Source: Simiduia litorea
Lineage (GTDB): Bacteria; Pseudomonadota; Gammaproteobacteria; Pseudomonadales; Cellvibrionaceae
Direction of reading: 5' to 3'
Length of the DNA stretch: 64,000 nt
Assembly: GCF_042853465.1 (NCBI RefSeq)
Contig: NZ_AP031497.1
Location: forward strand, 2,914,001-2,978,000
Part shown: positions 61,742 through 64,000 of the stretch, in pieces
Numbering within the stretch: position 1 is the stretch's first letter
How the letters are laid out: each line of letters starts with the position of its first letter
Notes under the pieces: generated by a model
The model's database searches: none
The model's input: the letters and a program-made list of their open reading frames with translations, nothing else
Told to the model about the DNA's origin: nothing
Made by a program: the position numbers and the translations under genes

Positions 61742-64000
61742 ATGACCCATACACTGGATGCCTTGCGCGACAAAGCTCGGCTATACACCTACGCCGACGA
61801 AGATCAGTGCGTACGAGAGCTACTTAGCCAAGCGGATTTACCCGCACAGTCGCGCGAAAGCATATTAAGTGTGGGCCGCGACCTCGTGATTTCGTCCCGC
61901 AACCTGCGCAGCAAGCGCGGCACCTTGGATGCCTTCCTAGAAGAGTTTGGCCTATCCAATCGCGAAGGCATCGCGCTCATGTGTTTGGCCGAAGCGCTGT
62001 TGCGCATTCCCGACGGTGAAACTGCCGACAAATTAATTGCTGAAAAAGTGTCCAGCGGGGATTGGAAAACCCACAAGGGTCAATCGGATTCCTTGTTCGT
62101 TAACGCCTCGACCTGGGGCCTAATGTTGACCGGTAAAATTGTCCGGCTCGACAACGAAATTACCGGCCAAACCTCAAACTGGTTTAAAGGCCTAGTAGGC
62201 CGCATGGGTGAACCCATGGTGCGCACGGCCATGTTGCAAGCGATGCGTATTATGGGCGGCCAATACGTACTTGGCCGCACGATCAAAGAAGGCATCAAGC
62301 GCGGCGCCAGCCAAACCGCCGCTACCCGCTTCTCCTTCGATATGCTTGGTGAAGGTGCCCGCACTGAGCGCGACGCGCTGCGCTACTTCGAATCTTACCA
62401 ACAAGCCATCGCCAACATTGCCAAGCACAACAAAGCCAACGGCGTAATCGATTCCGATGGCATTTCAATTAAAGTTTCGGCGCTACACGCGCGCTATCAA
62501 TACTCGCAATCCGATCGCGTTTTCGCCGAGTTGATGCCGCGGGTAAAGGCGCTTGCGCTCATGGCCAAAGAAGCCAACATGGGCTTTAACATCGATGCAG
62601 AAGAAGCCGAGCGGCTCGACCTGTCGCTCGATATTTTTGCCGAATTGGCCAGCGACGACGACCTAGCCGGCTGGGATGGGCTGGGGTTTGTACTGCAAGC
62701 CTACCAAAAGCGCGCCCCCCACATTGCGCACTGGTTAATTCAATTAGGCCGAGAAAAAAATCGAAAATTTATGGTGCGCTTGGTAAAAGGCGCCTATTGG
62801 GATAGCGAAATTAAGCACGCTCAAGAGCTGGGCTTAAGTGACTACCCTGTCTTTACCCGCAAAGCTAACTCTGATTTGAGCTATCAAGTGTGCGCAAGTA
62901 TTTTATTGGCCGCCGACGATGTGATCTTTGCTCAGTTCGCCACCCACAATGCCCATACAGTTTCCACAATCTTAGCGCTAGTAAAACCAGGGCAGGCCTT
63001 TGAATTCCAACGCTTACACGGAATGGGCCAGTTGCTGTTCGAACAAGCGCAAGCCATTAACCCGAACATCGCTATCCGCGTTTACGCGCCCATCGGTGCG
63101 CACGAAGATTTGCTGCCCTATTTAGTGCGTCGGTTATTAGAAAATGGCGCCAACTCGTCCTTCGTTAACCGCTTTATGGATGACGACACGCCAGCCGAGT
63201 GGTTAGTTCCTGATATCGCACTAAAAGTGGCGAGTTTTAATCCGTTCCGCCACCCAGCGATTCCCGTCCCTGCGCACTTGTTTAGCCAGAGCGAAATGCC
63301 TCGCGCAAACGCACCGGGTTTTAACCTGGAGCACATTGAACACAGTAATTGGCTGCTAGAAAAAACCAATGCGCTGGTAGAAAAACAATACCAAAGCTAT
63401 TCACTGATCAACGGCCAAGCGCACACAGGTACAGCAAAGCCATTACACAGCCCTGCCAACACCCAACTTATTCTCGGTGAAGTGGTTGATGCCGATGAAC
63501 AAGCCATCGAAAGTGCAGTCACCAGTGCCTGTTTAGCGCAAGCTACGTGGAATAATTTAGGTGGCGAGCGGCGCGCACTTATTTTGGAAAAAATTGGTGA
63601 GCTGCTGGAAGTGAATTACGCAGAGCTGATCAGCCTGATTAGCCGAGAAGCCGGCCGCACGCTGAACGACGGCATTAGCGAAGTACGCGAAGCTATCGAC
63701 TTCTGCCACTACTATGCCGCCAGTAGCCGGCAGCATTTCGTAGTACCCACAACGCTCACAGGCCCAACTGGCGAGGTGAATGAACTGTCCCTGCACGGTC
63801 GCGGCGTATTTGTGTGTATTAGCCCGTGGAACTTCCCCTTGGCTATTTTTGTCGGCCAAGTGGCCGCCGCGCTTGTGGCCGGTAACTGCGTGATCGCCAA
63901 GCCAGCCGAACAAACACCGCTGGTAGCGGCGTTCACCGTGAACCTAATGCACCAAGCTGGTGTACCTAAAGAAGTGCTCCAATTGCTCATTGGCGACGGT
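61742..64000 (+). CDS. putA: Bifunctional proline dehydrogenase/P5C dehydrogenase PutA (partial, runs off right edge)
   Basis: An open frame from ATG 61742 to the window end, 753 residues visible of the usual 1000 to 1300. GGGAGGA lies 8 bases before the ATG. Residues about 1-480 are the proline dehydrogenase part (arm domain ESILSVGRDLVISSRNLRS, FAD-barrel motifs such as RLVKGAYWDSEIK and the strand IAIRVYAPIGAHEDLLPYLVRRLLENG in short blocks). From about 560 the aldehyde dehydrogenase begins (FVCISPWNFPLAIFVGQVAAALVAGNC, quoted as ISPWNFPLAIF). The N terminus has no ribbon-helix-helix, so this PutA is not a self-repressor and probably depends on the divergent Lrp regulator. Confidence 0.95.
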   Translation, partial: MTHTLDALRDKARLYTYADEDQCVRELLSQADLPAQSRESILSVGRDLVISSRNLRSKRGTLDAFLEEFGLSNREGIALMCLAEALLRIPDGETADKLIAEKVSSGDWKTHKGQSDSLFVNASTWGLMLTGKIVRLDNEITGQTSNWFKGLVGRMGEPMVRTAMLQAMRIMGGQYVLGRTIKEGIKRGASQTAATRFSFDMLGEGARTERDALRYFESYQQAIANIAKHNKANGVIDSDGISIKVSALHARYQYSQSDRVFAELMPRVKALALMAKEANMGFNIDAEEAERLDLSLDIFAELASDDDLAGWDGLGFVLQAYQKRAPHIAHWLIQLGREKNRKFMVRLVKGAYWDSEIKHAQELGLSDYPVFTRKANSDLSYQVCASILLAADDVIFAQFATHNAHTVSTILALVKPGQAFEFQRLHGMGQLLFEQAQAINPNIAIRVYAPIGAHEDLLPYLVRRLLENGANSSFVNRFMDDDTPAEWLVPDIALKVASFNPFRHPAIPVPAHLFSQSEMPRANAPGFNLEHIEHSNWLLEKTNALVEKQYQSYSLINGQAHTGTAKPLHSPANTQLILGEVVDADEQAIESAVTSACLAQATWNNLGGERRALILEKIGELLEVNYAELISLISREAGRTLNDGISEVREAIDFCHYYAASSRQHFVVPTTLTGPTGEVNELSLHGRGVFVCISPWNFPLAIFVGQVAAALVAGNCVIAKPAEQTPLVAAFTVNLMHQAGVPKEVLQLLIGDG

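Noticed and set aside
62080..63990. Several 70-120 codon minus-strand ORFs opposite putA
   Set aside because: They are shadows of the long open putA frame, which carries clear PRODH and aldehyde dehydrogenase motifs and runs off the edge.

Overview
The window reads as chromosomal DNA of a free-living, probably marine gammaproteobacterium. The evidence is SlyX, a YciH-type Sui1 protein, FabV enoyl-ACP reductase, a glucosylglycerate (compatible solute) cluster, a hybrid sensor kinase with Hpt, a GGDEF-EAL protein, a TonB-dependent receptor and RND efflux genes. Cellvibrionales or Alteromonadales relatives are my best guess, but no rRNA or other marker fixes the taxon. Coding density is high, many neighbours overlap by 1 to 26 bases, and I see no tRNA, rRNA, CRISPR array, transposase or prophage. 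Both edges cut a gene: a PAS-type sensor at the left (minus strand) and putA at the right (plus strand).

Layout. 0-7.3 kb holds small housekeeping and accessory genes: slyX with a serine hydrolase, a LysE exporter, a voltage-gated K+ channel with a zinc ribbon, yciH between two small genes, a lone glycosyltransferase and a half-length asparaginase. 7.5-12.3 kb is a four-gene plus-strand operon (glycerate kinase, phosphatase, GpgS, GH13_18 phosphorylase) that could both make and recycle glucosylglycerate. 12.4-15.9 kb has a hydratase-family enzyme, transaldolase and glycerol kinase. 15.9-22.3 kb is a divergent sensory module: a hybrid kinase facing a TonB-dependent receptor and a YfiR-like periplasmic protein. 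22.3-23.5 kb is a RES-Xre toxin-antitoxin pair. 23.5-27.7 kb carries an M20 peptidase, a hotdog protein, a SulP permease and a lone cyclic-nucleotide-binding protein. 27.8-32.2 kb is a minus-strand envelope-glycosylation operon (GT-C transferase, PAP2-GtrA fusion, GT9-like protein, glyoxalase I).

33.0-35.4 kb holds two unrecognised genes, one a large membrane-anchored coiled-coil protein with a GAF-like end. 35.7-40.5 kb is an envelope-stress-like operon: secreted small protein, DUF2807 repeat protein, YtrA-type GntR repressor, ABC ATPase, ABC permease and a second DUF2807 protein. It has a recognisable promoter and inverted repeat upstream. 40.9-42.3 kb is a PadR regulator with its membrane partner, with a palindrome overlying the promoter. 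43-48 kb is an RND efflux pair translationally coupled to a patatin phospholipase. 48-53.3 kb is a run of minus-strand single genes ending at fabV. 53.6-58.8 kb has a secreted amidohydrolase, an MFS transporter and a GGDEF-EAL protein. 58.9-64 kb has an SDR/acyl-CoA dehydrogenase pair, an Lrp-type regulator and divergent putA.

The strongest candidates for unusual biology are the closed glucosylglycerate loop, the ABC operon flanked by two DUF2807 proteins, the PAP2-GtrA fusion, and two similar hairpin/Shine-Dalgarno/short-ORF leaders that flank the PadR module. All functions are assigned by reading motifs and family resemblance; no search was run.
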